Below are positions 1 through 7,327 of a DNA stretch of 34,330 nt, one piece after another (positions within the stretch are counted from its first letter, which is position 1; each line of letters starts with the position of its first letter). The notes beneath the pieces are model-generated. The model had not been told where the DNA came from and searched no databases. It saw only the letters and a list, made by a program, of their open reading frames with translations. The translations under genes were made by a program, and so were the position numbers. Origin of the DNA: Nitrososphaerales archaeon (GTDB lineage: Archaea > Thermoproteota > Nitrososphaeria > Conexivisphaerales > Conexivisphaeraceae); contig JAGDXL010000017.1 in NCBI GenBank assembly GCA_023256385.1, forward strand, positions 1 through 34,330. The letters are read 5' to 3'.

Positions 1-199
1 CCTGCCTCTTTCCCTTAACGGGCCTCGTCCTCCACTCGATGGCCGACCAGATGTCCTCGAGCATCCCGTTCAGCACCTCCTTGTAGGCGATGAGGAGGCC
101 CTCGATCTCGTCCCCCACGTCGTGGCTGAGCGAGTAGGTCCTCAGCAGGCCGCGGTCACCTCGCGCCCTCGTGATCGCGATCCTTCGAACCCGACCCAT
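1..199 (-). CDS. tnpB: TnpB, IS607-associated RNA-guided nuclease, N-terminal fragment cut by the window edge
   Basis: From ATG at 199 the minus strand stays open to base 1, giving about 66 residues. After a basic leader (MGRVRRIAITRARGDRG) the protein reads LLRTYSLSHDV, then an acidic helix, then MLEDIWSAIEWR. I recognise this as the N-terminal wedge-domain start of crenarchaeal TnpB proteins carried by IS607-type elements. TnpB is an RNA-guided RuvC nuclease; the catalytic part lies outside the window. The gene overlaps the 3' end of the resolvase remnant in another frame, which is usual for IS607 tnpA-tnpB. The exact start is uncertain. Whether the protein is intact cannot be judged. Confidence 0.6.
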   Translation of the reverse strand, partial: MGRVRRIAITRARGDRGLLRTYSLSHDVGDEIEGLLIAYKEVLNGMLEDIWSAIEWRTRPVKGKRQ

Positions 200-344
200 C
201 GCCCGATACGAGCTTCCTCCTCCTGCCGCCGTCGCCGACCGTCCCGACAACTCTTATCCTACCATCCTTATCCCATCTCTGAATAGTGCGCGTGGTGACC
301 CCTAGAAGTCCTTTGGCATCCTTGAGGGCGTAGAGCCCACCCAT
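156..344 (-). pseudogene. tnpA: IS607-family serine resolvase (TnpA) remnant, MerR-like head only
   Basis: The 62-residue frame begins LYALKDAKGLLGVTTRTIQRWDKDGRIRVV. This is the MerR-like helix-turn-helix with which IS607 serine recombinases start (family knowledge). Intact proteins then continue for roughly 130 residues with the catalytic serine domain (YARVSS motif). Here the frame instead runs into an arginine/glycine-rich tail and stops, and TnpB begins immediately. The catalytic domain is therefore missing, and the element cannot transpose itself with this copy. It sits 28 bp beyond the aminotransferase stop codon, so the insertion landed just outside that gene. Confidence 0.65.
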
Positions 345-372
345 TTTCCTCGTATTTTATCATGACTAATGT

Positions 373-1620
373 CTATTTAAGCTTATCTATTTTGGAGCTG
401 TTAGCAACGGCGGCGCCCCGTGAAGATGCGCTTGAGTGCTCAGAAATTATACCGGCAAGTATGCGCGTGCCCTCCTCTATCTCCTCATTGGAGGGCGGGC
501 CTAGGCTCAATCTTATGCTGCCAATGTCACCCTCCGGCACGAAGAACCTGCGCGCCGGAACGTAGATGATCCCTCTCCTGATTGCATCTATGAGGTGTTG
601 CTCGGCGTCGAATCCGGTGGCCGACACGAGCTGGAAAAGTCCGCACCCATTAGGTTCCCAGTTCACGTTGGGGGGCATGTTCTCGCTCAGCGAATCCTCG
701 AGGACATGGCGCTTCCTCAGGTAGTGCGCCCTGAGCGCGGAGGCTGTGGAATCCACTAGGCCGTGGCGGAACGACTCCAGCGCTATGTGCTGCGTCAGAG
801 TTGACGTGGTTATGTCGTAGTTCTCCAGCATGGAGACTGCCGATGCCACCTCGGGCGGCGCGGCGATCCAACCTATCCTGAGGCCGGGCGCGAGCACCTT
901 GCTAAGCGTCCCGACGTAGATGACGCGGGATCCGTTGTCCAGCGAGACCAGTGCTGGAGGCTGAGCCTCGGAGAATGCCCTATAGGGCTCGTCCTCTATG
1001 ATCAGCGCGTCATATTTCTCCGCGAGTTCCAGGACCTCGTGACGGTCGTCCTCACTCATCGTTATACCCGTTGGATTATGGCACGTGGGTATCAGGTAGA
1101 TCACGGAGCTGCCCGGGTCTAGGGCCTTCAGTGCCTCCTCCATGCGACCGAGATCCAGTCGGCCGGAGGAGAAAGGTATCCCGTGCACATGGGAACGCAG
1201 CTTGAGCGGCGCTAGCGTCTCGACGAACGTTGGACTCTCGCAGATGACGTGGACGTCACCGCCCCCAAGGAGCTCGGACATCAGCTTGAACGCGTGCTGA
1301 GCGCCGCTCGTGACCGATATCTCATAATTCTTGGGAATCGAGACGCCTTCCCTGGCCATGTAGAGTCTTATCTCCTTCTTCAGGTCATCCAATCCCCCGG
1401 CATCTGGATACACCAAGGACTCGTAACCAAGTGCGCCCAAGACCTCCATCGCTATCTCCGAAAGTTCCTGCACCGGAACTATCTTGGGATCCGGGTTGCC
1501 GCTGGCCATGTTTATCAGCCTAGTATCAGATGTGCGCACCAGCCTATACGCGAGCTCGACTGGAGAACTCTCCAGACGCGAGGCCGCGGCCGATAGATTG
1601 CTCCTCCACCCGGATACCAT
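373..1620 (-). CDS. Fold-type I PLP aminotransferase (LysN / 2-aminoadipate or aromatic type)
   Basis: A 415-residue class I/II aminotransferase that moves an amino group between an amino acid and a 2-oxoacid. Visible landmarks: the substrate-loop sequence MASGNPDP (about 38-45), YPDAGG (71-76), HNPTG (181-185), the PLP-nitrogen aspartate in IIEDEPY (D210), the Schiff-base lysine in TLSKVLAPGLRIGW (K241) and the carboxylate-binding arginine near 390. The pattern fits the LysN/alpha-aminoadipate and branched/aromatic group rather than classical aspartate aminotransferase. Substrate cannot be fixed from sequence. A longer frame reaches 1698, but its first residues lie inside a tRNA gene, so I start at ATG 1620. 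A weak TATA-like AGTTATC lies about 30 nt upstream of that codon. Confidence 0.85.
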   Translation of the reverse strand: MVSGWRSNLSAAASRLESSPVELAYRLVRTSDTRLINMASGNPDPKIVPVQELSEIAMEVLGALGYESLVYPDAGGLDDLKKEIRLYMAREGVSIPKNYEISVTSGAQHAFKLMSELLGGGDVHVICESPTFVETLAPLKLRSHVHGIPFSSGRLDLGRMEEALKALDPGSSVIYLIPTCHNPTGITMSEDDRHEVLELAEKYDALIIEDEPYRAFSEAQPPALVSLDNGSRVIYVGTLSKVLAPGLRIGWIAAPPEVASAVSMLENYDITTSTLTQHIALESFRHGLVDSTASALRAHYLRKRHVLEDSLSENMPPNVNWEPNGCGLFQLVSATGFDAEQHLIDAIRRGIIYVPARRFFVPEGDIGSIRLSLGPPSNEEIEEGTRILAGIISEHSSASSRGAAVANSSKIDKLK

Positions 1621-1673
1621 TGCCCAATGACCCTTGAGGCGGTTGAAGATAACTGTTCTGCGCCTGCGAGGGA

Positions 1674-1747
1674 TGGGCCCGGTGGGATTTGAACCCACGA
1701 CCTACCGGTTATGAGCCGGCCGCTCCGCCAAGCTGAGCTACGGGCCC
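1674..1747 (-). tRNA. tRNA with CAT anticodon (Ile2 or elongator Met)
   Basis: A complete 74-nt cloverleaf on the minus strand: acceptor GGGCCCG/CGGGCCC, D stem GCTC/GAGC, anticodon stem GCCGG/CCGGT with loop CTCATAA (anticodon CAT), T arm GTGGG-TTCAAAT-CCCAC, discriminator A. CCA is not encoded. In archaea a CAT anticodon can belong to initiator Met, elongator Met, or Ile2, whose C34 is changed to agmatidine. The G1-C72 pair and GGGCCC acceptor argue against the initiator, which usually starts AGC. I lean to Ile2 or elongator Met without being able to choose. Confidence 0.93.
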
Positions 1748-1767
1748 CTTGGGTCCGTTGATGGTTT

Positions 1768-1778
1768 CCTTTAAAAAG
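1768..1778 (-). promoter_or_regulatory. TATA box of the CAT tRNA gene
   Basis: CTTTTTAAAGG on the minus strand, centred about 26 nt upstream of the tRNA 5' end, the canonical archaeal TBP spacing. Confidence 0.6.
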
Positions 1779-1818
1779 TTAGCTCAGAGCGTTCCGATGC
1801 GATCACGAGATCGAGATT

Positions 1819-1834
1819 ACTACTTTGAAGTAGT
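1819..1834. repeat. Inverted repeat between the divergent tRNA genes
   Basis: ACTACTT-TG-AAGTAGT, a perfect 7-bp-arm palindrome in the 225-bp spacer between the two tRNAs. I see no gene in the spacer. Function is unknown and it may be chance. Confidence 0.35.
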
Positions 1835-1942
1835 TACGCGAGGCGCCAGCTCCGGCTAACGCTAAGCACCCGCGCCGAGAGCCCGGATCTAGGATGGGGC
1901 ATTGGGCATTTGCTCGGGTACCCCGCCACGCGCGTCAGAACG

Positions 1943-1952
1943 CTTATAAAAA
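1943..1952 (+). promoter_or_regulatory. TATA box of tRNA-Asn
   Basis: CTTATAAAAA centred about 26 nt before the mature 5' end of tRNA-Asn. Confidence 0.65.
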
Positions 1953-1972
1953 GCCGGGCGCTCACTGGAGGC

Positions 1973-2057
1973 GCCGCCGTAGCTCAGTCGGTAGAGCGGC
2001 TGGCTGTTAAGGCCGGCAGAGACCAGTAGGTCGCCCGTTCGAGTCGGGCCGGCGGCG
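1973..2057 (+). tRNA. tRNA-Asn(GTT) with a 12-nt intron
   Basis: Acceptor GCCGCCG/CGGCGGC with discriminator G, D stem GCTC/GAGC, anticodon stem GCTGG/CCAGT, loop CTGTTAA (anticodon GTT), T arm GCCCG-TTCGAGT-CGGGC. The exonic parts sum to 73 nt. Twelve extra bases interrupt the anticodon loop after position 37, at about 2010-2021 (AGGCCGGCAGAG). That is the usual place for an archaeal bulge-helix-bulge intron cut by the tRNA splicing endonuclease. The exact cut may be one base later because A37 and A38 are identical. Confidence 0.95.
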
Positions 2058-2099
2058 CCTCAACGCGACTGACATCCAGGGCATCCTATGCGCTTGCGC

Positions 2100-3179
2100 T
2101 TATCTGCCCAGCTTATCGGGGAGATATTTATCAACTATATATGTAAGGCCATACTTGGCAAATGCCTCCTGCTCCGACTTCCTGCGGTGTTTAAGGAATG
2201 CATCTATCTGGGAGCTCCACGGATCGCCGGAATATCTGGGATCGCTCGAGAGTTCGCGGAGCCTCTTTATGTCAACGTCAGTCAGCTTATCGAAGGGCAG
2301 TTTGTACTTTGTTATGTCGGTGGCCCAGACTCCTATCCACGACGCGTCGGGAACGTTGAGTTGGGTTAGGTGCGCCGCGTTGGCTGATCCAGATATTATC
2401 ACCATGGCTATGTGCATTCCCCACGGATCACCATCTGTCAGGACGTAGACCGGTAGATTGAGCTCGTTCCGGAGGCGCCTGAGGAGGTACCTGGTTGCCC
2501 TGGGCGCTTGGCCAGCGGTGTTTATGAGGATCGCCTTGAAGCGATCATGTACCTTCTCCTCTATGAACCTCGTGAAGAGGCCTCCTTTCTCTATGGCTAT
2601 CACCATCTCAGCGTCGGTCTCAACGAAGTCCGCGGTGGTGAGGGCCGGACCTATCATCACGCCGTCCGGGTGTGACGTGAGATCCAGTTTCCTGCCCTCG
2701 TATCCCGGTATGTTGTATTCTATGGTGAGCCTGCCGAATATCGAGCTCCTCTCCTCCGGGTACACGTTGAACTCCTCCCTCGCCATGCCCAGGAGCGCCT
2801 CGAGCTCGGTGATCCTCTCGTCTGATTCATCCTGATCCTCGAACTCCACGTTGTATGCCTGTGCCGAGTAGAAGACGTCCCTGAGCGTGGAGGTCTTGTG
2901 GGAGGAGCTCAACAGCTTGGAGAAGTACGCCAGCCACATCAGCTGAGCGAACGCCCTCAGGTGCTTCACGTTCTTCGTGGTCCTCACGAACCTCTTCGGT
3001 CCCAGTATGTACTGGCCGAGCTTCTCGTCGTATATTATGTTGCCAACGCTCCTGTCCGGTATCCTGACTATGGGATACTCACCGCGCTCTATCTGTTCGT
3101 AGACGAGCTCGCCCAGCTTCCTGAGCCTAGCGATCGCTGCCCTGTTGCCTGCACCGCTAGCCCTGCTGCGCCTCTTCAA
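2100..3179 (-). CDS. top6A: DNA topoisomerase VI subunit A (Spo11-like)
   Basis: The DNA-cleaving subunit of the type IIB topoisomerase that decatenates and relaxes DNA in archaea. The 359-residue length is normal. The winged-helix/5Y-CAP domain contains TLRDVFYSAQ around 98-107; the catalytic tyrosine is most likely Y104, and the preceding residue, often Tyr in relatives, is Phe here. The Toprim domain shows the glutamate in AIEKGG and the acidic DGDPWG motif. The start is TTG at 3179, inside the end of top6B (23-nt overlap), because no ATG or GTG offers a better N-terminus. It is the last gene of the five-gene minus-strand operon. Confidence 0.95.
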   Translation of the reverse strand: MKRRSRASGAGNRAAIARLRKLGELVYEQIERGEYPIVRIPDRSVGNIIYDEKLGQYILGPKRFVRTTKNVKHLRAFAQLMWLAYFSKLLSSSHKTSTLRDVFYSAQAYNVEFEDQDESDERITELEALLGMAREEFNVYPEERSSIFGRLTIEYNIPGYEGRKLDLTSHPDGVMIGPALTTADFVETDAEMVIAIEKGGLFTRFIEEKVHDRFKAILINTAGQAPRATRYLLRRLRNELNLPVYVLTDGDPWGMHIAMVIISGSANAAHLTQLNVPDASWIGVWATDITKYKLPFDKLTDVDIKRLRELSSDPRYSGDPWSSQIDAFLKHRRKSEQEAFAKYGLTYIVDKYLPDKLGR

Positions 3180-4680
3180 TGTCCTGCTCCATTCCCTTAG
3201 GTATTAATATATCATACTTAGGCATCCGGTCCCGTTCGGCGAGCTCCATCGAGAATTTCGCGATGAGGGACATGTACTTCGAGTATACGTTAGCCCTGCG
3301 CGCCACCCCAACCATGCGCTCCTTCCTGCTCAGGTAGTTCCTGAGCTCCCTGAACGCGTCCCTGAGCGCAAGACGTATCTCCCTCTCCACCTCGGGTCTG
3401 TCCGCTATGTACTCCTTTCCGATCGTTTTGTAGGGTATCCTGGTCGATATCACGTGGACTATGACGCCGACCGGATCCTCCTGTCTGACGCGGTAGGAGC
3501 GCAGGTCCATGGAGTTCAGGACCTTCCAAGTAACATCGCTCGATTCATCGTAGAGCAGCGGTATCCTGTTCGCGAACCTGAAGACGGTGATTCCGGGCTT
3601 CAGTTTGGGACCGCCGTAGGCCACTGCCGCCTCAATTATGAACGGGTGGCCCTCGTAGGCCTGAGGTCTCCTAGCAACGGTCCTGCAGAACTCGGGATTT
3701 AACAGCCGGCGAACTCCTGCCTCCAGCAGCTCATGCCCCAGCGTCGACAGGTAGTTCGCGTCGGGCGGGAGGAAGTTCCCGTAGCTCCTGAGCGCCGCCG
3801 CGAGCCGCGTGAGCTCCGGGTCGCCTAGGGACCTAGGATTCAATGATGAATCCAGGCCGGCGTAGCGGAGGAATACCTCCGCCGTCTTGGGACCGACCCT
3901 CTGGAAGTTCTTGGTCATGAACTTGAGCATGTCGCCGCTCCTCCACTGCCTGATCATCTTCCTCAGAGTCTCTATGTCAACACCCGATGGATGAGGAAGC
4001 GTCTCCCTGGGAGGCTTCGGCATGCGGTCAACGACCCTCTCGAGCCTCATCTGATGCCCCTGTGGATCCCTGAAGGTTATTGAGGCGTACGGGGCAGCCA
4101 TGGCGGTCTGCTCAAGGTAACTCATCACCTTGGATTCGGCCTTCTGATAATCGCCCAGGATGGTTGCCCTCACCAGGGTGCCCCTCCAGCCGTATGCCTT
4201 TCCCTCATATTTCCTGATAATGATTGGACGATTTCTCTCTATATCCACCTTCATCAGGAGGCCATGGTATCGTCTGCCGGTGGTGGAGCTGGCTACGAAC
4301 GACGGTTTCCCGGTGGTGGCTTGGGCGTAGAGCAGCGTCATCGTCGCCCCCATCCCGAATACTCCGCGCGACTGCTTGAGCCGGAACTTGTTACCGTAGA
4401 AGATGCGCCCAAACGCGTCGGGAAGGCTGCCAGCTGGAACGCCCATTCCATTGTCCTGTACCGTGAGCCTGTAGAACCGAGGATCCTCGCGGGGACCGTC
4501 ATCATCGACCTCTATTGATATGAAGAGCTCCGGGAGTATCTCGCCGGACTCGCACGAATCGAGTGAGTTCTCTATCAACTCCTTCAGGGAGAAGTAGAGT
4601 GCCCTGACGGGGTTCGTGAACCCCGCGAGATCCCTGTTCCTGTAGAAGAACTCACTGGGGGAGATCTCGTTGAATCCCAT
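3157..4680 (-). CDS. top6B: DNA topoisomerase VI subunit B (GHKL ATPase)
   Basis: The ATP-binding subunit that dimerises on nucleotide and drives strand passage with subunit A. The Bergerat fold is clear: ELIENSLDS (about 34-42, N-box), DNGMGVP (G1), GVFGMGATM (G2). An H2TH segment around GPKTAEVFLRYAGL and a transducer domain follow. The 507-residue length fits the family. I start at ATG 4680, two bases after the KH gene's stop; an in-frame GTG at 4692 would add four residues. The end overlaps top6A, so A and B are co-translated. Confidence 0.95.
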   Translation of the reverse strand: MGFNEISPSEFFYRNRDLAGFTNPVRALYFSLKELIENSLDSCESGEILPELFISIEVDDDGPREDPRFYRLTVQDNGMGVPAGSLPDAFGRIFYGNKFRLKQSRGVFGMGATMTLLYAQATTGKPSFVASSTTGRRYHGLLMKVDIERNRPIIIRKYEGKAYGWRGTLVRATILGDYQKAESKVMSYLEQTAMAAPYASITFRDPQGHQMRLERVVDRMPKPPRETLPHPSGVDIETLRKMIRQWRSGDMLKFMTKNFQRVGPKTAEVFLRYAGLDSSLNPRSLGDPELTRLAAALRSYGNFLPPDANYLSTLGHELLEAGVRRLLNPEFCRTVARRPQAYEGHPFIIEAAVAYGGPKLKPGITVFRFANRIPLLYDESSDVTWKVLNSMDLRSYRVRQEDPVGVIVHVISTRIPYKTIGKEYIADRPEVEREIRLALRDAFRELRNYLSRKERMVGVARRANVYSKYMSLIAKFSMELAERDRMPKYDILIPKGMEQDIEEAQQG

Positions 4681-4681
4681 C

Positions 4682-5299
4682 TCACATGCCACCTCCTCCA
4701 GGAATCGGCCCGGGACCCCGATCCCGCTCCGGCTCCCCGGGCTTCCTCCAGAGCTTCATCCTCTCCATCCTCATCATCGTCCTCCTCTCCTGGAGCTTCC
4801 CGTACACGACCTTGTGCATGCCACCAGAGGCAAGTTCCCTCACGGCCTCCTCCGCGGCCTTCACCTGATCCACGGTACCTGCTATTGCGACGAAACGGTC
4901 GTAGACCGATATGTAGGCGCCTGTAAGTTCCTCGATCACGCGCCTAGCCTTACCCTCCTCCCCGATTATCCTCCCCTTTATCCTCTTAAGGTCACTCCTC
5001 GAGTGGCCCGCATACTCCCTCAGGTCGACTATCACCAACGTATTGCCGGGCTCCAGCAGCCGAGATGCCCGCTCATAGGAGAAGCCGTGTCCTATAGCGT
5101 CGGCAATCATCCTAGCCGTGGATATATCCGACTCCTCGGGGACGTCGCCGGCGGATATCTCTACGTCGCCGGTCCTGCTGTCAATCCTCAGCTTGACGCC
5201 GCACTCCTGCTCTATCTTGGCCTTCGTGGAGCCATCTCTTCCTATTAATGCACCTATTCTATCCTTGGGGAGCCTGAGTACGATGTTATGTATGGACAT
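4682..5299 (-). CDS. Two-KH-domain RNA-binding protein (archaeal Pno1/Dim2-like)
   Basis: About 205 residues with two KH domains: GxxG loops LIGRDGST near residue 18-25 and RIIGEEGKA near 110-118. The tail is basic and Met/Arg-rich, then Pro/Gly-rich. The family is the archaeal relative of eukaryotic Pno1/Dim2, which works with RIO1 in small-subunit maturation; its gene directly follows rio1 here. The start ATG overlaps the rio1 stop as TGATG, a coupling arrangement. A GTG one codon upstream is the alternative. Confidence 0.88.
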   Translation of the reverse strand: MSIHNIVLRLPKDRIGALIGRDGSTKAKIEQECGVKLRIDSRTGDVEISAGDVPEESDISTARMIADAIGHGFSYERASRLLEPGNTLVIVDLREYAGHSRSDLKRIKGRIIGEEGKARRVIEELTGAYISVYDRFVAIAGTVDQVKAAEEAVRELASGGMHKVVYGKLQERRTMMRMERMKLWRKPGEPERDRGPGPIPGGGGM

Positions 5300-6081
5300 C
5301 ACCCGAGCACCTCCTCCACAACTTCCTCGGGATCCCTCACGGATATTCCGTGCCGCTCAAAGAACTTTGTTATTATTTCGACATCCCGCCTGAGGAATTC
5401 CTCCGCCATCGGGTGCGACACGTCCACCGAGCTTCCGAAGTCGAATAATATCACGTCGCCCCGCCACTTGAAGACGTTGTACTCGGAGAGATCCGCGTGC
5501 ACTATCGAGGCATCCCTCCAGAGCTTTCCTATATCTTCAATTAAGATATTGTAATCGCGTTCATCGACTTCAGACTCGGCCAAGAGCGGAGCAGGCCGGC
5601 CGCCCTCCCCAACGAACTCCATGACTAGTACGTTTCCCCTCACAGCTATGGGCGCAGGAACCTTTACCCCAGCGTCGTGAGCCTGTTTAAGGTTGGCGTA
5701 CTCCTTCCTAGCCCAGACCTCCGCGAGTCCGTGGGGATCGCGCCTGATCGAGGTGAAGCGCGGATCTCCCTCTATGTACATGAGCCTACGCTTGAACTGG
5801 GACGCCACGGTGTAATATATCTTGACTGCAACCGGGGCGCCTGACGGCGTGGACCCCCAGTATACGCGCGCTTCCTTCCCCGATTTCACTGCGCCCTTTA
5901 TCGAGCCGATGTATCCTCCCTTCATTAGGGAGTAGACGAACATCAGGGTCCTTGAATCAAAGACGCCCTCGATTACCTTGTAGTCATCCGCGTCCTTTAC
6001 CTTGATTCTATCCCTGCGCTCGCGCTTCAGGAACTCCCTAGATGCCCTCTCTGAAGCGCGATCCTCCTCGTCCTCGGACAT
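5299..6081 (-). CDS. rio1: RIO1-type serine protein kinase/ATPase
   Basis: 260 residues. The N-terminal RIO segment is followed by the nucleotide-binding loop KSGKEARVYWG (66-76), the catalytic lysine in VAVKIYY (K87), the catalytic loop HADLSEYN (D197, N202) and the metal aspartate in LFDFGSSV (D214). These are the RIO-family signatures, and the STGKEA-like loop marks RIO1 rather than RIO2. RIO1 is expected to act in late 30S ribosomal subunit maturation. It begins two bases after the aIF1A stop. Confidence 0.95.
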   Translation of the reverse strand: MSEDEEDRASERASREFLKRERRDRIKVKDADDYKVIEGVFDSRTLMFVYSLMKGGYIGSIKGAVKSGKEARVYWGSTPSGAPVAVKIYYTVASQFKRRLMYIEGDPRFTSIRRDPHGLAEVWARKEYANLKQAHDAGVKVPAPIAVRGNVLVMEFVGEGGRPAPLLAESEVDERDYNILIEDIGKLWRDASIVHADLSEYNVFKWRGDVILFDFGSSVDVSHPMAEEFLRRDVEIITKFFERHGISVRDPEEVVEEVLG

Positions 6082-6083
6082 TC

Positions 6084-6392
6084 CTATACATCCTGGGGAA
6101 GATAACCCTTCTGCCTTAGAAGGTCCGCCTGGGGTATCGTATACCTCCAGAGGACGTCGCAGCGGTCATCCTGGAATTCCCAGGGGGCGATAAGCACGAC
6201 GTCATTCTCCCTGACCCATATGCGCCTCTTGAGCTTTCCCCTTATCCTGCCCACGCGGACCTTGCCGTCGGCGCACTTCACCATTATATGGTCACTGCCC
6301 AGGAGCTTGACCACCCTGCCCAGCATCTCTCCTTGCCCGGGCAGGACCAGTTCCTTAAGCTCCTCCTCACTTATAACCTTGCGTTTGCCCAC
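6084..6392 (-). CDS. eif1A: Translation initiation factor aIF1A
   Basis: 102-residue OB-fold (S1-type) factor that binds the 30S A site and helps scanning and initiator tRNA placement. Landmarks: EMLGRVVKLLGSDHIMVKCADG, KVRVGRIRGKLKRRIWVRENDVVLIAPWEF and a short tail ending QKGYLPQDV. The start is GTG at 6392, supported by a TATA box 24-25 nt upstream, so the mRNA is probably leaderless. First gene of the aIF1A-rio1-KH-top6B-top6A operon. Confidence 0.95.
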   Translation of the reverse strand: MGKRKVISEEELKELVLPGQGEMLGRVVKLLGSDHIMVKCADGKVRVGRIRGKLKRRIWVRENDVVLIAPWEFQDDRCDVLWRYTIPQADLLRQKGYLPQDV

Positions 6393-6411
6393 ACACAGCG
6401 CAGGGGCGTCC

Positions 6412-6421
6412 TTTATTAAAA
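6412..6421 (-). promoter_or_regulatory. TATA box of the aIF1A-to-topo VI operon
   Basis: TTTTAATAAA on the minus strand, centred about 25 nt before the GTG start of aIF1A. It is the only clear promoter for the five-gene run. Confidence 0.6.
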
Positions 6422-6509
6422 GATTCCTTGTATCTTATAGGGACTCGAGCGCCCGCTGACCATGGGAGGATTCGCGCTCATCTCATTCCCGAAGGTCAAG
6501 CTTTCTTTC

Positions 6510-6818
6510 TCACGGCCCGTAATTACCAGATGTGAACTTGAATATCATGAGGAATGGAACGCCATCTATCGTCCTCACGGCCCCTGGATGGGCAAGGCCC
6601 CTCCTCAACACCTCCCCAACTATAGAGCTGCCCACCAAGTTCACTATCGCTGCCTCCTCGATCAGCGCTATTGCGGACTCGAGCTTCATCGACTCGCCGG
6701 AGAAGTATTCAGGTGTTATGTCGACCGACAGCTCGCCCTCCGAGAGATGCCTGCCGAGTAGCTCCTCGTCGCACACATTGACCATCAGCATATTCTTGTA
6801 GGGAACCTTCCTGACCAC
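6510..6818 (-). CDS. DUF424 family protein
   Basis: 102 residues matching the archaeal DUF424 pattern as I know it: VNVCDEELLGRHLSEGELSVDI, then an alternating helix region with AAIVNLVGSSIVGEVLRRGL and VRTIDGVPFLMIF. Its molecular function is not known. It starts with GTG 30 nt after the aIF2-beta stop and must share that transcript. DUF424 genes accompany translation genes in many archaea, so a translation or RNA-related role is inferred. No catalytic motif is visible. Confidence 0.8.
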   Translation of the reverse strand: MVRKVPYKNMLMVNVCDEELLGRHLSEGELSVDITPEYFSGESMKLESAIALIEEAAIVNLVGSSIVGEVLRRGLAHPGAVRTIDGVPFLMIFKFTSGNYGP

Positions 6819-6848
6819 GAACCGTCCGGTGGAGGCAGAATCCTGCAG

Positions 6849-7268
6849 CTACTTCACCTCGCGGACAGGGCTCCTAGCTCCACACGCCTCGCAGACGAGG
6901 AACGTTACCTTGCGCTCCTTGACGAGCTTAGTGTCAGGGCTGCCGCACACCGGACATATCACGTATTCCTTGAAATAGCGCTGAATAACTCTCTCTATAG
7001 ACTCGCGGTCCTTCCTACCGAGCAGTATCAGCCTGAACTCCTGATCCAAGTTGGCGGACGTGGCGAGCTCCTTGCCCATGAAGACCGCCATCCTCTGCGG
7101 ATCCCGACCTATCACGTCTGCTATCTGACGGAAGTTCCTTATGATTGTCCTGTTGCCCACCCAAACGATGTCGGGTGACGGTATCTCAAGCCTGCTGACC
7201 CTTCCAGAGCCTTCGCTCCTGAGATTATCCTTTATCCTCTCCAGAAGCGATATGTAGTCGTCCACCAT
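6849..7268 (-). CDS. eif2B: Translation initiation factor aIF2 subunit beta
   Basis: 139 residues. The N-terminal helix segment (YISLLERIKDNL) would contact aIF2-gamma, the alpha/beta core includes IIRNFRQIADVIGRDPQRMAVFMGKELAT, and the C-terminal zinc ribbon has CPVC and CEAC pairs near residues 105-131. The factor is part of the aIF2 heterotrimer that delivers initiator tRNA. ATG 7268 lies 26 nt downstream of a TATA box, indicating a leaderless start. DUF424 follows on the same strand. Confidence 0.95.
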   Translation of the reverse strand: MVDDYISLLERIKDNLRSEGSGRVSRLEIPSPDIVWVGNRTIIRNFRQIADVIGRDPQRMAVFMGKELATSANLDQEFRLILLGRKDRESIERVIQRYFKEYVICPVCGSPDTKLVKERKVTFLVCEACGARSPVREVK

Positions 7269-7289
7269 CCTGAGGTATCCGCAGAGGCA

Positions 7290-7298
7290 GTATTTAAA
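7290..7298 (-). promoter_or_regulatory. TATA box of aIF2-beta / DUF424
   Basis: GTTTAAATA on the minus strand, centred 26 nt upstream of the aIF2-beta ATG. Confidence 0.6.
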
Positions 7299-7327
7299 CG
7301 GCGAGAAACACTGGAGATGTGCTATCT

